Assembly (NCBI GenBank): GCA_977006965.1
Contig: OZ345382.1
Location: forward strand, 186,001 to 250,000
Source of the DNA: Phymatolithon calcareum
Taxonomy: Eukaryota; Rhodophyta; Florideophyceae; Hapalidiales
Direction: 5' to 3'
Length of the DNA stretch: 64,000 nucleotides
A model generated the notes under the pieces. The model ran no database searches, was not told the origin of the DNA, and saw only the letters and a list, made by a program, of their open reading frames with translations. Made by a program: the position numbers and the translations under genes. Within the stretch, counting starts at the first letter, position 1, and every line of letters starts with the position of its first letter. Shown piece by piece: positions 42,569-52,672 of the stretch.

Positions 42569-43321
42569 TTACGATCTGAGCTTCACGGGAAGTTTGAGAG
42601 AGCGCCGACTTCTGCGAGAGGAATAAACAGGCGGAGGAGGTGCAGAAGACGTGGGTGTCGTAGTTGGAGACAATACGGGCTTGGACGGGCGACGACGGCG
42701 GCGAGAAGACGGCGCAACGGGCGTAGAAAGGGCTTCGGGAGGTATACCGTTTTGTTTCCGTGGACGACCGCGGCGGCGATGAGACGGTGAAGCAAGCGTA
42801 GATGCGTCCTGCGGAGGAATGGATTTTTGTTTCCGAGGACGACCACGGCGACGAGGGGTCTTTTGATGAGGGTGAGGAGCCAGCTGCGGAGCAGACACTG
42901 GAGCAGGATGAGGTTGAGAAGCGTCTTCATAATCAACAGCAGGTTGGAAGTTCAACGTCCCTGTGAACGGGAAAACATAGCGGGCATGGACGTCCTCAGT
43001 TCCGGAAACGCCGTCAGCAGTAGTAGACACTGTGCAATTGTTAGAAGAGGAATCGAAACTGAGCAGCTTCCATAGGCTGGAGTTGAAACTCTGAAAGCCT
43101 TGACATTGTCCTTTGTTCGGAGGAATGCGAACATAGACGAGTGATCCAATGGGAACATTGAACCGCTGGCGAAAACTGTTCAACATGGCCTCCGTTTTGG
43201 AATGGTATTTGGACAGATGCAGAGCAGCATCATCCCAAGCAGATTGGATATTGTGCCTCAGAGTGGAGACATATTCGGCAAGAGACGGGTCCTGCTGTGT
43301 AGACGAGAGGAGAGCGCTCAA
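42569..43321 (-). CDS. pol: Integrase C-terminal domain with AT-hooks
   Basis: This frame continues the integrase after a one-base frameshift at about 43320. It begins with a helical segment (AEYVSTLRHNIQSAWDDAAL) and a beta-rich SH3-like part (PIGSLVYVRIPPNKGQCQGF), as in Ty3 integrase tails. A Pro/Arg-rich tail follows with two exact AT-hook motifs, RRRGRPRKQ at residues about 157-165 and 182-190, and a degenerate third, RRRRRPSKP. AT-hooks bind the minor groove of AT-rich DNA, so this tail could tether the pre-integration complex. That role is inferred. The stop is at 42569. Confidence 0.75.
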   Translation of the reverse strand: MSALLSSTQQDPSLAEYVSTLRHNIQSAWDDAALHLSKYHSKTEAMLNSFRQRFNVPIGSLVYVRIPPNKGQCQGFQSFNSSLWKLLSFDSSSNNCTVSTTADGVSGTEDVHARYVFPFTGTLNFQPAVDYEDASQPHPAPVSAPQLAPHPHQKTPRRRGRPRKQKSIPPQDASTLASPSHRRRGRPRKQNGIPPEALSTPVAPSSRRRRRPSKPVLSPTTTPTSSAPPPPVYSSRRSRRSLKLPVKLRS

Positions 43322-44631
43322 GGCCGGAGGATAGCATCTTGAATAGTCCTGTTTGCGCGCTCAGCAAACCCTTGAGTCTGAGAATGATGAGGCGGACCAG
43401 GAATAAAAGTCGACCCGTAGTCGGACATAAGCTGTCGAAACTGCGGAGTCCACAATTCGGGCGCTCTGTCGGCGAAAACGTGGCGGCAAGCGTAGCTTTC
43501 AGAAAACCAGTGATCCCTAAACGCACGTATAATCGTACTGCTTGTTCTGTCTCGTAATGGAACCGCAACAAGCCATTTGGTAAAATGGTTTACCATGACG
43601 AGAATCCAGCGATATCCTTCCGGGGTGGTAGTGCGAGGGCCGATGATATCCAACGACATGCGATGTGTTGGAGAGGTGGCCGGAGTGGAACTCAAAAGTC
43701 CTTGCAGATACGACTTGGAGTTGCGACTATTGCACGGGTGACATGATGAGACGAACATAGCTACATCTTTGAAGAGATGAGGCCAGTAGAAATGTCGGGA
43801 AAGGTCACGCAGAGTTCGCAAAGCGCGACGATGGGCTGGTAGATGGAACTGTTTAAGGACGTATTCCCGAAGAGAGTGGGGAATGACAGGGCGTAAGAAC
43901 GAACGAGATCGGGGAAGATCACCTGCTTGATGGATCTTAGAGTAGGAAGCAAAGTCCATGATGCGCATCAGGATACCTTCGACGATGATGAAACGGGTGG
44001 AGAGAGTTCGTAGCTTAGTCTTGTGTTGATCGCGGCAATGTTGCAGAGCACGCGCCTCCGGTGAAGAGAGTGGCGGTAGCGCTTGATTTCTGCCCAGATG
44101 CTCGTGCCACATCCGACAAAAGGGATCGCGGTATTGTGCGGAGATCAGCTTTGTGGCGGTGAAGAGGCTGGCGTCAGTCGGAAAAGGGCTCCCCGACGAT
44201 GAGGGCGATACCGATAAGATCTCGAGTGGACGCTTAAGAATCAGAGTAACGGACCTCAAGGAAATAGGATTCCGGGACAAAGAGTAGGCTACTTGATTAC
44301 TGGTCCCAGGCACATGTTCGACAATAAAACGGTAGCTGGAAACCAAGAGCGACCAGCGAAGCAACTTGGGAGCCAGCGATTTCGCCGTGCAGAGCCACTG
44401 AAGGGAAGAGGCGTCAGTGCGCCAGACGAATGGGCGTCCGTAAAGATACACGCGAAATTTCTTGAGGGCGTAGACGAAAGAGAAAAGTTCCTTCTCGGGA
44501 GTGCTCCAGTCAGATTCACGATCAGTGAATCCGTGACTTAGAAACTGGACATGCTTGAGCTCGCCAGAGTCAACACAGCGCAGACGCCAATGTCGCTGGC
44601 ATCGGTAGAGAGAATGAAAGACTTTTCCCAT
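43318..44631 (-). CDS. pol: Ty3 RNase H and integrase
   Basis: The 5' part reads FTDRESDWSTPEKELFSFVY, WRTDASSLQWL and VEHVPGTSNQVAYSLSRNP, the gypsy RNase H. A His/Cys zinc domain follows (FHLPAHRRALRTLRDLSRHF, then SSCHPCNSR). The core has D (MSLDIIGPRT), D (HVFADRAPELWTPQF) and E (SQTQGFAERANRT). It overlaps the RT frame by 94 bases and ends at 43318 through a one-base frameshift, after which the tail continues in 42569-43321. All catalytic residues are present. Confidence 0.85.
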   Translation of the reverse strand: MGKVFHSLYRCQRHWRLRCVDSGELKHVQFLSHGFTDRESDWSTPEKELFSFVYALKKFRVYLYGRPFVWRTDASSLQWLCTAKSLAPKLLRWSLLVSSYRFIVEHVPGTSNQVAYSLSRNPISLRSVTLILKRPLEILSVSPSSSGSPFPTDASLFTATKLISAQYRDPFCRMWHEHLGRNQALPPLSSPEARALQHCRDQHKTKLRTLSTRFIIVEGILMRIMDFASYSKIHQAGDLPRSRSFLRPVIPHSLREYVLKQFHLPAHRRALRTLRDLSRHFYWPHLFKDVAMFVSSCHPCNSRNSKSYLQGLLSSTPATSPTHRMSLDIIGPRTTTPEGYRWILVMVNHFTKWLVAVPLRDRTSSTIIRAFRDHWFSESYACRHVFADRAPELWTPQFRQLMSDYGSTFIPGPPHHSQTQGFAERANRTIQDAILRP

Positions 44632-45179
44632 TGGGGAAAGGCGAGAACAGGACTGCGGGAAATGCGGTTCTGAAGTTCAGAAAAGGAAGTTGCACGTTCT
44701 GGAGTCCAAACAAATTCCGAATTCTTCCGGCTTAAAGAAACCAAAGGTGCAGCGATGTGAGCGAAACGGGGTACGAATCGACGATAGAAATTGGCGAACG
44801 CCACGAAGCTTTTGACAGCCTTTTTCGCTGCAGAGGGACTGTCAGCATGCTGTGGAGACGGAAAGTGCTTGACTGCTTCGACTAATGCCGGTTTGGGAAG
44901 TACCCCGTGTTGAGTAACAACGTGACCCAAGTACTCGATATTGGCTGCGCCAAACTTGCATTTTCGAAGGTTCAGCTGACACCTGAAGCAGCGCAAACGG
45001 TTGAAAATAACACGTAAATCGCGAAGATGATTCTCGAACGATGAAGAAAACACGATTATGTCATCTAAGTAGATGAGAGCGCAATGATAATTGAGGCCAC
45101 GAAGAACGTAGTCCATGGTCTGTTGGAACACAGCCGGTGCATTTATCCATCCGAGAGGTAATCGACACCATTGATACAT
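44538..45179 (-). CDS. pol: Ty3 reverse transcriptase, second part, and start of RNase H
   Basis: The frame contains YQWCRLPLGWINAPAVFQQT, the catalytic ALIYLDDIIVFS (YLDD), LRKCKFGAANIEYLGHVV and AKKAVKSFVAFANFYRRFVP. The first RNase H strand, FILSTDASDIGVCAVL, comes next. The frame is then lost (one missing base near 44575). It follows the first RT part with another single-base loss near 45180. Confidence 0.85.
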   Translation of the reverse strand: MYQWCRLPLGWINAPAVFQQTMDYVLRGLNYHCALIYLDDIIVFSSSFENHLRDLRVIFNRLRCFRCQLNLRKCKFGAANIEYLGHVVTQHGVLPKPALVEAVKHFPSPQHADSPSAAKKAVKSFVAFANFYRRFVPRFAHIAAPLVSLSRKNSEFVWTPERATSFSELQNRISRSPVLAFPQWEKSFILSTDASDIGVCAVLTLASSSMSSF

Positions 45180-46600
45180 GCCGGCCGAGTGGAGAAAGCA
45201 GTCTTTTCCTTTAATGTACGGTCCAAAGGCAGTTGATGGAAGCCAGCAGCAGCGTCAAGAGTGGATAAATACTTCATGCCGTGCAAAGAGTCCAAAATGT
45301 CATCCAAGCGAGGTAGCCTATACGCGGCTTGAAGAGTGACTGCATTAAGGCGGCGGTAATCAATGCAAAATCGTATTTTTCCGTTGGGATTGGACACCAG
45401 AACCACAGGGAAAGACCAGTTGGAACGACTTTCCTCGATAAGACCCTGTTGCAGCATGTGCTGGACTTGCTCCTCGATGTGTCTATGGGCAAGGGGATGA
45501 CGACGGAAAGGAGGACAGCGAATAGGTTGCGCAGGTCCAGTGTCGATTGTGACGGGAGGAATATTTCGCATAGTTTCCGGCGCGGACGCGTCCCTTGCGA
45601 AAACGTCTGCGTGGGATTGAAGCACGGCACGGAGTTGATTGCCCTGTTCAGCAGTCAGGTTGGAATCGAGAGCAGCACCGTAGTCGGGAGTAGGCGTGTT
45701 TTCGTCAAAAAGGAAAGAGGCCTCGTCTGGTGCAAGCGATGCCGGTGGTAAAGACACATCCGCGGGAATTTCGGACAAGGATAAATCAGCCTGTTGCTCG
45801 GAAATACGTATAGTTCCGATAGGTACCAGGTTGAGGTTGTGAAAAGTGTGAACGATGGACAAGCGCAGTCCCTTAGGTAGCCGTGCGGGAATCGCCATCG
45901 GGTTTGGAACCATTATGTGCATATTAACGCTCGATGTGTCGAACACTGCGTTAGAGACACAGATGTGGAACTGTGCCATGGAAGTCACGTTCGGGAGAAC
46001 CAAAACCACAGGAGAACGCGGCGGGGAGGAGAAATGTGTTACCAGAAGCTGCTGTTGTCGAGGAAGAATCGTCACATCATCGGACAGAGTGAGGTACGTC
46101 TCCGGAACAGGAACAGTGACGAAGTACGCGTACTCCGGAGAAACGGAGGGGTCAGGAGAGCGGAACATCACGGACTGGTCGTGTAAGTTGATAACAGCGC
46201 GGGTGCTGATGAGGACGTCCAAACCGAGAATAACATAGTGCGAGAGATTGTCGCAGACGATAACATCGGTTGTGACAGAAATACGATGTGTGAGCGAGAG
46301 AGGAAAACGAACAGCGCCTTTGACGGAGAGAAGAGATCCGTTAGCACCAGAGAGACGGAGAGAGGGATCGAAGAGACGCAGAGATTTGTCTTTGGAACGC
46401 ATTTTGTGGAACAGAGTTGTAGAGATGCAGGTGCGCTCTGCGCCAGTGTCAACCAAGGCAGTGACAGAACCATGAACCGAGTTGAGGAGCTGGATGGATG
46501 TCGTGAAACGAGAGGTCGACTTCAGCTGAGCATAGGCGGAGACACCGCAAACAATTTGACCGGAGTCTATGGACAGTGACCATGGATCTTGGATCGGGCT
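45143..46600 (-). CDS. pol: Ty3 protease and first part of RT
   Basis: This frame is in the -1 register relative to gag and is open from the frameshift site at 46633-46639. It holds an aspartic protease with VTALVDTGAERTCIS (catalytic DTG) and HYVILGLDVLIS. RT follows: SNWSFPVVLVSNPNGKIRFC, DYRRLNAVTLQAAYRLP and TLDAAAGFHQLPLD (motif A). It runs into a stop at 45143 after a one-base deletion in the GGCCGGC stretch. Expression is probably as a gag-pol fusion through the -1 shift. Confidence 0.85.
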   Translation of the reverse strand, partial: SPIQDPWSLSIDSGQIVCGVSAYAQLKSTSRFTTSIQLLNSVHGSVTALVDTGAERTCISTTLFHKMRSKDKSLRLFDPSLRLSGANGSLLSVKGAVRFPLSLTHRISVTTDVIVCDNLSHYVILGLDVLISTRAVINLHDQSVMFRSPDPSVSPEYAYFVTVPVPETYLTLSDDVTILPRQQQLLVTHFSSPPRSPVVLVLPNVTSMAQFHICVSNAVFDTSSVNMHIMVPNPMAIPARLPKGLRLSIVHTFHNLNLVPIGTIRISEQQADLSLSEIPADVSLPPASLAPDEASFLFDENTPTPDYGAALDSNLTAEQGNQLRAVLQSHADVFARDASAPETMRNIPPVTIDTGPAQPIRCPPFRRHPLAHRHIEEQVQHMLQQGLIEESRSNWSFPVVLVSNPNGKIRFCIDYRRLNAVTLQAAYRLPRLDDILDSLHGMKYLSTLDAAAGFHQLPLDRTLKEKTAFSTRPACINGVDYLSDG

Positions 46601-46639
46601 GGCATGCCAGGGAGAGATGCCAGCCGAGTCTAGTTTTTT
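46597..46639 (-). promoter_or_regulatory. -1 ribosomal frameshift signal at gag/pol
   Basis: On the minus strand the slippery heptamer A_AAA_AAC (46633-46639) is immediately followed by the gag stop TAG (46630-46632). A 7-nt spacer counted from the heptamer precedes a perfect 9-bp stem, GGCTGGCAT/ATGCCAGCC (46617-46625 with 46597-46605), with an 11-nt loop. Pol is open in exactly the -1 frame. Confidence 0.8.
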
Positions 46640-47877
46640 GAATCGCGAGGTGAGCGAAGCCAGGACTTAGGCCAACGATGTATCCACGTATGTGCGAGAG
46701 AAGACCTGTGCTCGGCGTACCGAGGAAGCGGATGGAAACCGTGGTTTGCAGATTTCGCTTCTCGCATATCCTTGGCGATGTCATCGTCCTCGATAGCACA
46801 ATCGGAAATGTGATGAGAAGGACTCCCGCAGCGCAAACAGTGCGTAGCGCGCGTGGTTGTAGCGCGTCTCAGTTTCCTCGACGACTTCTCCGGGACCTCG
46901 CTGGGGTTTCGGTCGGCATACATACATTTCAGAGTGTCCGCAACGGAGTAAATCTTTGCGATCGACTGAATGAGGGTCGGATTGTCGTTGGCCTGGCGCA
47001 TCTGTTCAGACCGGAGCCGTTTCGTCGGAAGTTCTGCAGAGACAGGACGCGGACGAGCGGAGCGGAGATACGTAGTGGGGTCGAACAAATTGTAAGCTCG
47101 TGCGGTAGAGCGAGATGAGCGAGCCTCAGTCTTTGCCTGGTAGTGCCGGATGAGGGCAGATCCATGAGCGGAGGACGAGGAGGCTGGCAAAGAGTTCATC
47201 TTGCGTTCGTACGAGCGTATGGATTCAATAAGAGCGGTCAGAGTCCAGTTTGACTCACCCCAGTACAATATTAGGCGGTCTAAATGCTCGATCAAATCCG
47301 GCTCGGATGGACGTAAGGAGTCGATAAGTCGAGCAACGATTGCGTCCTCGACAGCACCAGAAACTTGTTTGCCAGCCGGAGTGGTACTACCATACATCGC
47401 CTCGTGAAGAGCGTCGGATGAAATGCGAACGTCTCGGCGGCGAAGTAAGTCTTCCTCCTTGGCCAAATGGGCGGACAAATGCTCATTGACGTCCATAGTC
47501 GGAGGTTTTACGTAGCGAGAAAGAGCGCTGGTGAGGTCAGCCGTTGGTTTGGTGTACATGCGATCGTTGGAGAGAGCGAATTCCAAAAAACAGAAAGGAG
47601 AACAAGGCGTTTGCGGACCGTCGCTTTGTTCGTGTGACGCGATGTGCTCCTCCACGACATCCTGAATAGGACGGCAGTTCCGAAGTTCGGCAGTGAGGAG
47701 ACGAGCGATATCCACCGGATTGTGTACATTGAGGTCACGACAGAGGTCTGCCGCGCCCGAGATCCAGTACGAAGCGTCCATATCGGGGCGATACACGAAT
47801 GTGTCGTGGAGTTTCTGTTGGGCGACAATAATTTGTCGCGCCATGTAGTTTTGTTCCACAGCGTTGTTCGTCGCCAT
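46630..47877 (-). CDS. gag: Ty3 gag, 415 aa
   Basis: I chose the ATG at 47877 (context ACCATGGCG) over the upstream in-frame ATG at 48078, because the latter would lie inside the LTR and cross the primer site. The protein has a helical capsid-like region (AVEDAIVARLIDSLRPSEPD, then DRLILYWGESNWTLTALIES) and a CCHC zinc knuckle, CLRCGSPSHHISDC (C-x2-C-x4-H-x4-C). It ends RDSKN at the slippery site. Gag packages element RNA into particles; the frameshift sets the gag to gag-pol ratio. Confidence 0.85.
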   Translation of the reverse strand: MATNNAVEQNYMARQIIVAQQKLHDTFVYRPDMDASYWISGAADLCRDLNVHNPVDIARLLTAELRNCRPIQDVVEEHIASHEQSDGPQTPCSPFCFLEFALSNDRMYTKPTADLTSALSRYVKPPTMDVNEHLSAHLAKEEDLLRRRDVRISSDALHEAMYGSTTPAGKQVSGAVEDAIVARLIDSLRPSEPDLIEHLDRLILYWGESNWTLTALIESIRSYERKMNSLPASSSSAHGSALIRHYQAKTEARSSRSTARAYNLFDPTTYLRSARPRPVSAELPTKRLRSEQMRQANDNPTLIQSIAKIYSVADTLKCMYADRNPSEVPEKSSRKLRRATTTRATHCLRCGSPSHHISDCAIEDDDIAKDMREAKSANHGFHPLPRYAEHRSSLAHTWIHRWPKSWLRSPRDSKN

Positions 47878-48019
47878 GGTATGAAACAGGATGAAGCGAA
47901 ACGGCGAGAATACGGTGAGGCAAGTACCGAAACGGTGCTTGCGTTGGGGACGAAGCGCGAAGCAGGAAAGTTTGCAACGAGGTGAGCGCAGAGCAAGAGC
48001 TATGCGCGAGGTTTGAAAA

Positions 48020-48037
48020 CGAGTAGCAGATCCACCA
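48020..48037 (-). other. Primer-binding site of the Ty3 element
   Basis: Directly against the 5' LTR, the plus strand reads GAGTAGCAGATCCACCA, i.e. a tRNA 3' end with CCA. The element strand therefore starts TGGTGGATCTGC. The tRNA species was not identified. Confidence 0.7.
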
Positions 48038-48358
48038 TGTAACGTACGCGTTGGCTGTGCGTCGTTAAGTGCGTGCACGAAGGCACACTAGAGGGCACCC
48101 CGCACAGTAAAGTTGTCTGTGCGGGTTCGTTCATTCGGAAACGTGTGCCCGTGGAGACAGTGAGTGTCTCCACTATTGTGTTGTGTGTTGGAGTGATGGG
48201 TGTGTGTTCTCCGTTGTTCCCCTCTCTCTCTCTGCTATGTGAACTTGGCGAGCTATTTCTACTAAAATCTCACGGAGGTACTCAACGATGATTGGCTAAC
48301 GAGCAGTGAAATGATCTCTCTGAGATGCGCATCATAATGCCCACTCAAAGGCATTACA
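48038..48358 (-). repeat. 5' LTR of the Ty3 element (321 bp)
   Basis: TGTAACG at 48038 and GCATTACA at 48351-48358, followed by TTAG. Compared with the left LTR it has four substitutions and two extra bases in a CT run. Confidence 0.9.
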
Positions 48359-48362
48359 TTAG

Positions 48363-49356
48363 AGTCTTAAATTTAACAAATTTGCCTATTCACGCTCTTC
48401 CCTGGGTGTGGCACTGAATATTCAATCGTTCCATATAATCAAAGAGCACCATTTGGATTTATAGAATGACTTTAAGTTAAACGGTCATGCGGTTCTTTCG
48501 TTCGATTTTCACGGAGTACCATTTTTCCGATCTAATATATCAGGTACACTGCAAACAATCAAGGTTAGTTTAATACAACCACGGCAACGTAGGCCTCCAA
48601 CTTAGCACTAAATTTCGCAGTTTTGGAATCTGCACATCGGTGGCGTTGGTTAGCCTTAGGTTTGCCTGGCGAAACTCTTCCTCAGATACGGATTGCAGTC
48701 AAATTGATTGAGGTTCGTGCAAGCCCTTCGAATGTCGTTAAGGAGAAGTCTTGCTCTGGCAAGATGTCTTCCACGCCAACGTTTTCGGTGGTAGCACTCA
48801 TAAGCTTCCTTCTGCTGGGCGCGTACTTGATTAAATTAACGTATTGTTTTTGCCACTATGAAAGCTTTTGGTGAATACGTTTCTGGGTGATGTGTAATGA
48901 TCGCAGCAATGATGAAAGGACTCTTTTACGATGTTCTCGAGCATGTAGCCGGAACAAGAGCAGTACCGTGACGCTTCTTGGCGATGCCGTGTGGATGGGA
49001 AAAGCGGCCGTAATATTCTGCATTGCCAGACTTGCAGTGCAGGCGGCAAAAACGTCATATCTTCGCGGCAATTACGAATGGAAATCAGACTGCTTTCTTT
49101 GCTCTCTCAAAAATGAGAATAGCGCCTGGCGAACATCGTCCAACGCGAATCAGACCCCCGTAATACGTACTGGCAAGCACGGCCTTCGAATCAGCTCGGA
49201 GTTTAGTACATCCTATTTGCTTCTTCTTTGCATACGTCACCTAGCGTATGTTGCCACCTTTACCGGCAAGCTCCCACTTCCCGATTAGCACATTTTTGGC
49301 TTTCCTGATGCCAAATACGATCACGATTTGCGCCGCAGATACTCGTGTGTTGTGCC
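48363..49356. other. Intergenic stretch without a supported gene
   Basis: ORFs at 48623-48874 and 48887-49288 overlap antisense ORFs and show no motif. Confidence 0.45.
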
Positions 49357-49737
49357 CTAGACATACTTGAACCTTTGCGCATTATGCATTTTGAGCCATT
49401 CAGAGAGGAAAATCCTGTGATGCTTCCAAAGTACACCTGTATTTGAATACAAGTTGACCGCACATGAGGGAGAAGTTCGCTTTACTAGGCACACGGGGAC
49501 AGCCGTGAGCCACCATTCGTGCGCGATGACCAGCATGCTCTCGAATAGATCGGCTCCCTTCACGTAGCGTTCCAATTTGCACTCGCGCGCCGTTTGCAAT
49601 TGCCCAATTACGGTGCACAAATCGCCGAGCGTCGCGCTCTCGAAAACCATCGATAAGATGGCCGCTGCCGCTCGCCCGGAAACGTACCGGCGCACCACCG
49701 GCATAATACAGGCTTTGTGCGATCTCTTCGGCGGCAT
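49357..49737 (-). CDS. Hypothetical protein, about 126 aa
   Basis: The ATG at 49737 (context TTGAACATGCCG) opens a frame with protein-like helical composition: MPPKRSHKACIMPVVRRYVS, then AAAAILSMVFESATLGDLCT and a LFESMLVIAHEWWLTAVPVC stretch. No family is recognised. A longer overlapping ORF in another frame (49400-50005) weakens the case. It may be an exon or a relic. Confidence 0.3.
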   Translation of the reverse strand: MPPKRSHKACIMPVVRRYVSGRAAAAILSMVFESATLGDLCTVIGQLQTARECKLERYVKGADLFESMLVIAHEWWLTAVPVCLVKRTSPSCAVNLYSNTGVLWKHHRIFLSEWLKMHNAQRFKYV

Positions 49738-51178
49738 GTTCAATGGCCGGCAGTGAGCATATTGAAGAAAAGTCAAGAATTGACCTGCCGAATACGATTT
49801 GCGAATGTGGGACCGCGACGCGATTTGCAAAGCGCGCGCGACAAAGCCTTCCTTGCCGGGACCACGTAAGGCGACGAAAATTTGTGGGCTTAGGCCTCGT
49901 TACAGTCGGAAGAAATGAGGCATAGGGCGCTGGATTCCGGAAATAGTTCAGATAGTAAGGAATTTTTGGTGACAAGAAAAGTAAATGACACGGGGAACGA
50001 AGCAAGGCGAGGACTTCAGTCAGGATTTAAAATCACACTGTAATCATACACATCGACCTAATCTCTTCTAAATAAATGGTAACGCTTGCAATGACGTATA
50101 CCTCTGCGCTCCTTTTGCTTCCTTTGCGAATTCAATCGCACACCTGCGCTACGCCAGATTTCGGCATGACTTTCCCTTGAGATTTAACGAGCAGGCAGAT
50201 TCCAGCCAAGGCTGTCCACTAAAAATGTCTGTTCTGTCACTGAGAGGGTCCATAACGTACGTCCTCTTGCTGAGAGCACGCTTGCGGTTGGAGTTATTGC
50301 GAACCCTGCGCTTCGATCAAGTTTGACTGGATGTGCCATGCAGCGCAGTGATTCTACCGTTGTGCATGTGAACAAACCCTTAATTCCATATTTTTCTTGA
50401 CGAAAATCTGTCCCTGTTTCTCAACATACAAATCACGCGTAATCCAAGACGCTATCACCAGGAAAAGTTGTCTTCCTGCTGGCTTGTACGGCGATAAAAG
50501 ACCGTGCGACGTTCCTTTCACTCATCACCCGGCGAGATTAAAGTCAGCATAGTCCGCTCATTTCAGGCCTTGAACTGTGACATTGTTCTCTGTGACAGCA
50601 GGAAAAGAGCACTATTTCCAATGCAAAACGTGGAAAGCTTCAGTGACATAGTTGTCGACATTGATTCCTTTTCGAAGGCGGCTACTCTAAGGATGCCATT
50701 GTCCTTTGATAGCGGTTATCGTGGATGTACACAACGAAACGGGAGTCCTCAATGCGCCTTGTACTTAATTTCGTGGCGCAGGGACCCTGCAATGATGATT
50801 GTCATTCGCTCCTGCGTGGCCGATTGTAACTCTGGAGGGACGACTTAGGACGATTAGCTTAGCTGCCGGCAACCGCCACAACTCCGGCGAGAAGATCACT
50901 GTGATGTCGGCTTAGGATCCCATGCTGCATCGACCGCCATTGGAGAGGGTGGTCAATGGGTTCCAGTGAGCTTAGAATGTAAGCATGTTATGACTTCTAC
51001 CACTCAGCAGATGAATGTAAGGTGGAAATATGGACCTCACGCGCGCAGATGGGCAAGAAGTCCCGAACGGGTACCCTGCACGTGAAGTTGGTGTCGTGCA
51101 GGTCCCATTTAATGTTGTTGTACATTGAGGAAGCTGTCTGTGTAGCTAGAACGGTTGATGTTGACGGTGTTGGGGTTT
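49738..51178. other. Intergenic stretch without a supported gene
   Basis: Only overlapping short ORFs (for example 50504-50848). No motif or repeat is seen. Confidence 0.4.
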
Positions 51179-51180
51179 TG

Positions 51181-51257
51181 TGTGGAGAGCAGTTGTCAGG
51201 TTGTATGTGGAGTGCAGATGTTGGGTTGTGCGTGGAGAGCAGATGTTGAGTTGTGGT
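51181..51257 (+). repeat. Short minisatellite, three units of about 26 bp
   Basis: Units begin TGTGGAGAGCAG, TGTGGAGTGCAG and GTGGAGAGCAG, each followed by a TTG-rich tail. A longer antisense ORF spans them but looks low-complexity. Confidence 0.6.
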
Positions 51258-52672
51258 CTTCTTCTTGAGAGAAGTGAGATATGGAGATGAGAGCAGTATA
51301 TAAATCGGAGTAAGATTGTGGCGAATGCGAGTGGAAGTGATTATGACCGATACGAGCGGCAATGGCGAGATGTGGCACATTCTTACAAGGCTTTCATAAA
51401 AATTCATGCGATGATGGCTCTGAAAGTCTATCTTTCACTTTCGCTTCGAGAATGCGCCTTTCATTTTACGAAAGGATTCTCAAAGTTGCAATGTTAGCAC
51501 GATAATAAGCACCTTATGAAAGACTTGCATGAGAGTGGAGTTGGACAGTAGGCTTTAAAACTACAGGAACCATAAAACTGCGAGTTAGAGTGGAGAACTC
51601 GGAACGGCAAAACACAAATATTGTATCTGAAATTCTTCAGGAAAGAATCTGTACATTGCTATGTTGGAAAGCTTCTCTCCGATGCTCGTGTCCTCGAAAT
51701 TGCAAGGAGCTCCCATAGTGGCGCGGAAAAAGCTCTCGCATATTGAAACGGAATCATGGAAACCGCGATTAAGCTATTGATGTCACAATAAGATCCTGAT
51801 CTGAATTGCCGGCCGATCTTCACTGCCGATGAGAAGGAGATGCTTCTCCCTTATCACAACACACGTAGGGGGCATGAATTTTGTAGGGAAAAGCAGGTAT
51901 GTTACGTTTCATGCGTACGAGATATCTTCACGAGGAACACCCTGACTACGTGTGAAAAAAGACCAAGAAATGAGTAAACGGTTTCGACTCTGTGGCATAC
52001 GAAAGTCCAGTAAACGAAACTGCCATTACCCTCTTGTTCAAGATCTTTTTTCAGATTTCGATATTTGCCAGTTGTTGACTATTGAAGTAAAAGTCGTTCG
52101 TGCTGGGTCGGTGGCTCGGAAAATATTGCAGTATGTTCGCCTTCACCTGGATTGACAATTGTCGAACTTTATGAAAACTCGAAGAATAACTCAACTTCGA
52201 ATGACATTTCTTAGTGTTACTACGTCAAGGAGAAGTTCTCTATAGGAAGATTAACCGCACAAGAAGGTGAAGAGAGTATTTAGAATGTATTCTAGTACAC
52301 TCGTCGAAGCTGATAAAATCATGGCGGTAAGCGTGCCACAGGAAACTGGTATGGATACAGCAAGATAAGGAAAATCAGACCCTTATGGGATCTTATATAG
52401 AGCTACCTGTTGCAAATGAACGTCCAACTTTACGAGTCCGGTATTACTTTTGAATTGTATGTAGACGCTGCTCCCCAAGTGCACATTGAATTTAAGCCGC
52501 ATTCTCCCTCGTTTACGGAGGCAACCAACTTTCAGATGAATCGCATCCTTGAGATTTCTTTTAGCAACAATAAAAGCAATTAATTTTCAGTTTTGCTATT
52601 CCCTATTCCCTTCAGTGATGGTCATCGCTATCATCCGGAGATGTCCACGGGAAGCTTTCCTATGACTGACAC
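51258..52672. other. Intergenic stretch without a supported gene
   Basis: Stops are frequent in all frames. I see no gene, repeat or RNA in this interval. Confidence 0.45.

Larger units (their letters stand above)
39853..48358 (-). mobile_element. Ty3/gypsy-like LTR retrotransposon with an antisense ORF (8.5 kb)
   Basis: LTRs of 319 and 321 bp differ by four substitutions and a 2-bp indel. A 4-bp TSD, TTAG, flanks the element (39849-39852 and 48359-48362). On the minus strand: 5' LTR, primer site, gag, frameshift signal, then protease, RT, RNase H, integrase and a tail with AT-hooks. Beyond pol come four 93-bp repeats and, on the plus strand, a 398-codon ORF before the 3' LTR. The integrase-last order is that of Ty3/gypsy. 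Near-identical LTRs imply a recent insertion, yet pol contains three single-base frameshifts. Confidence 0.9.

Noticed and set aside
42104-42626. Short Cys/Arg-rich ORFs over the 93-bp repeats
   Set aside because: They exist because two of the repeat periods are a multiple of three. They are interrupted and occur on both strands, so no protein is claimed.
48076-48078. Upstream ATG for Ty3 gag
   Set aside because: It lies inside the LTR and would run through the primer-binding site. The ATG at 47877 has a better context.
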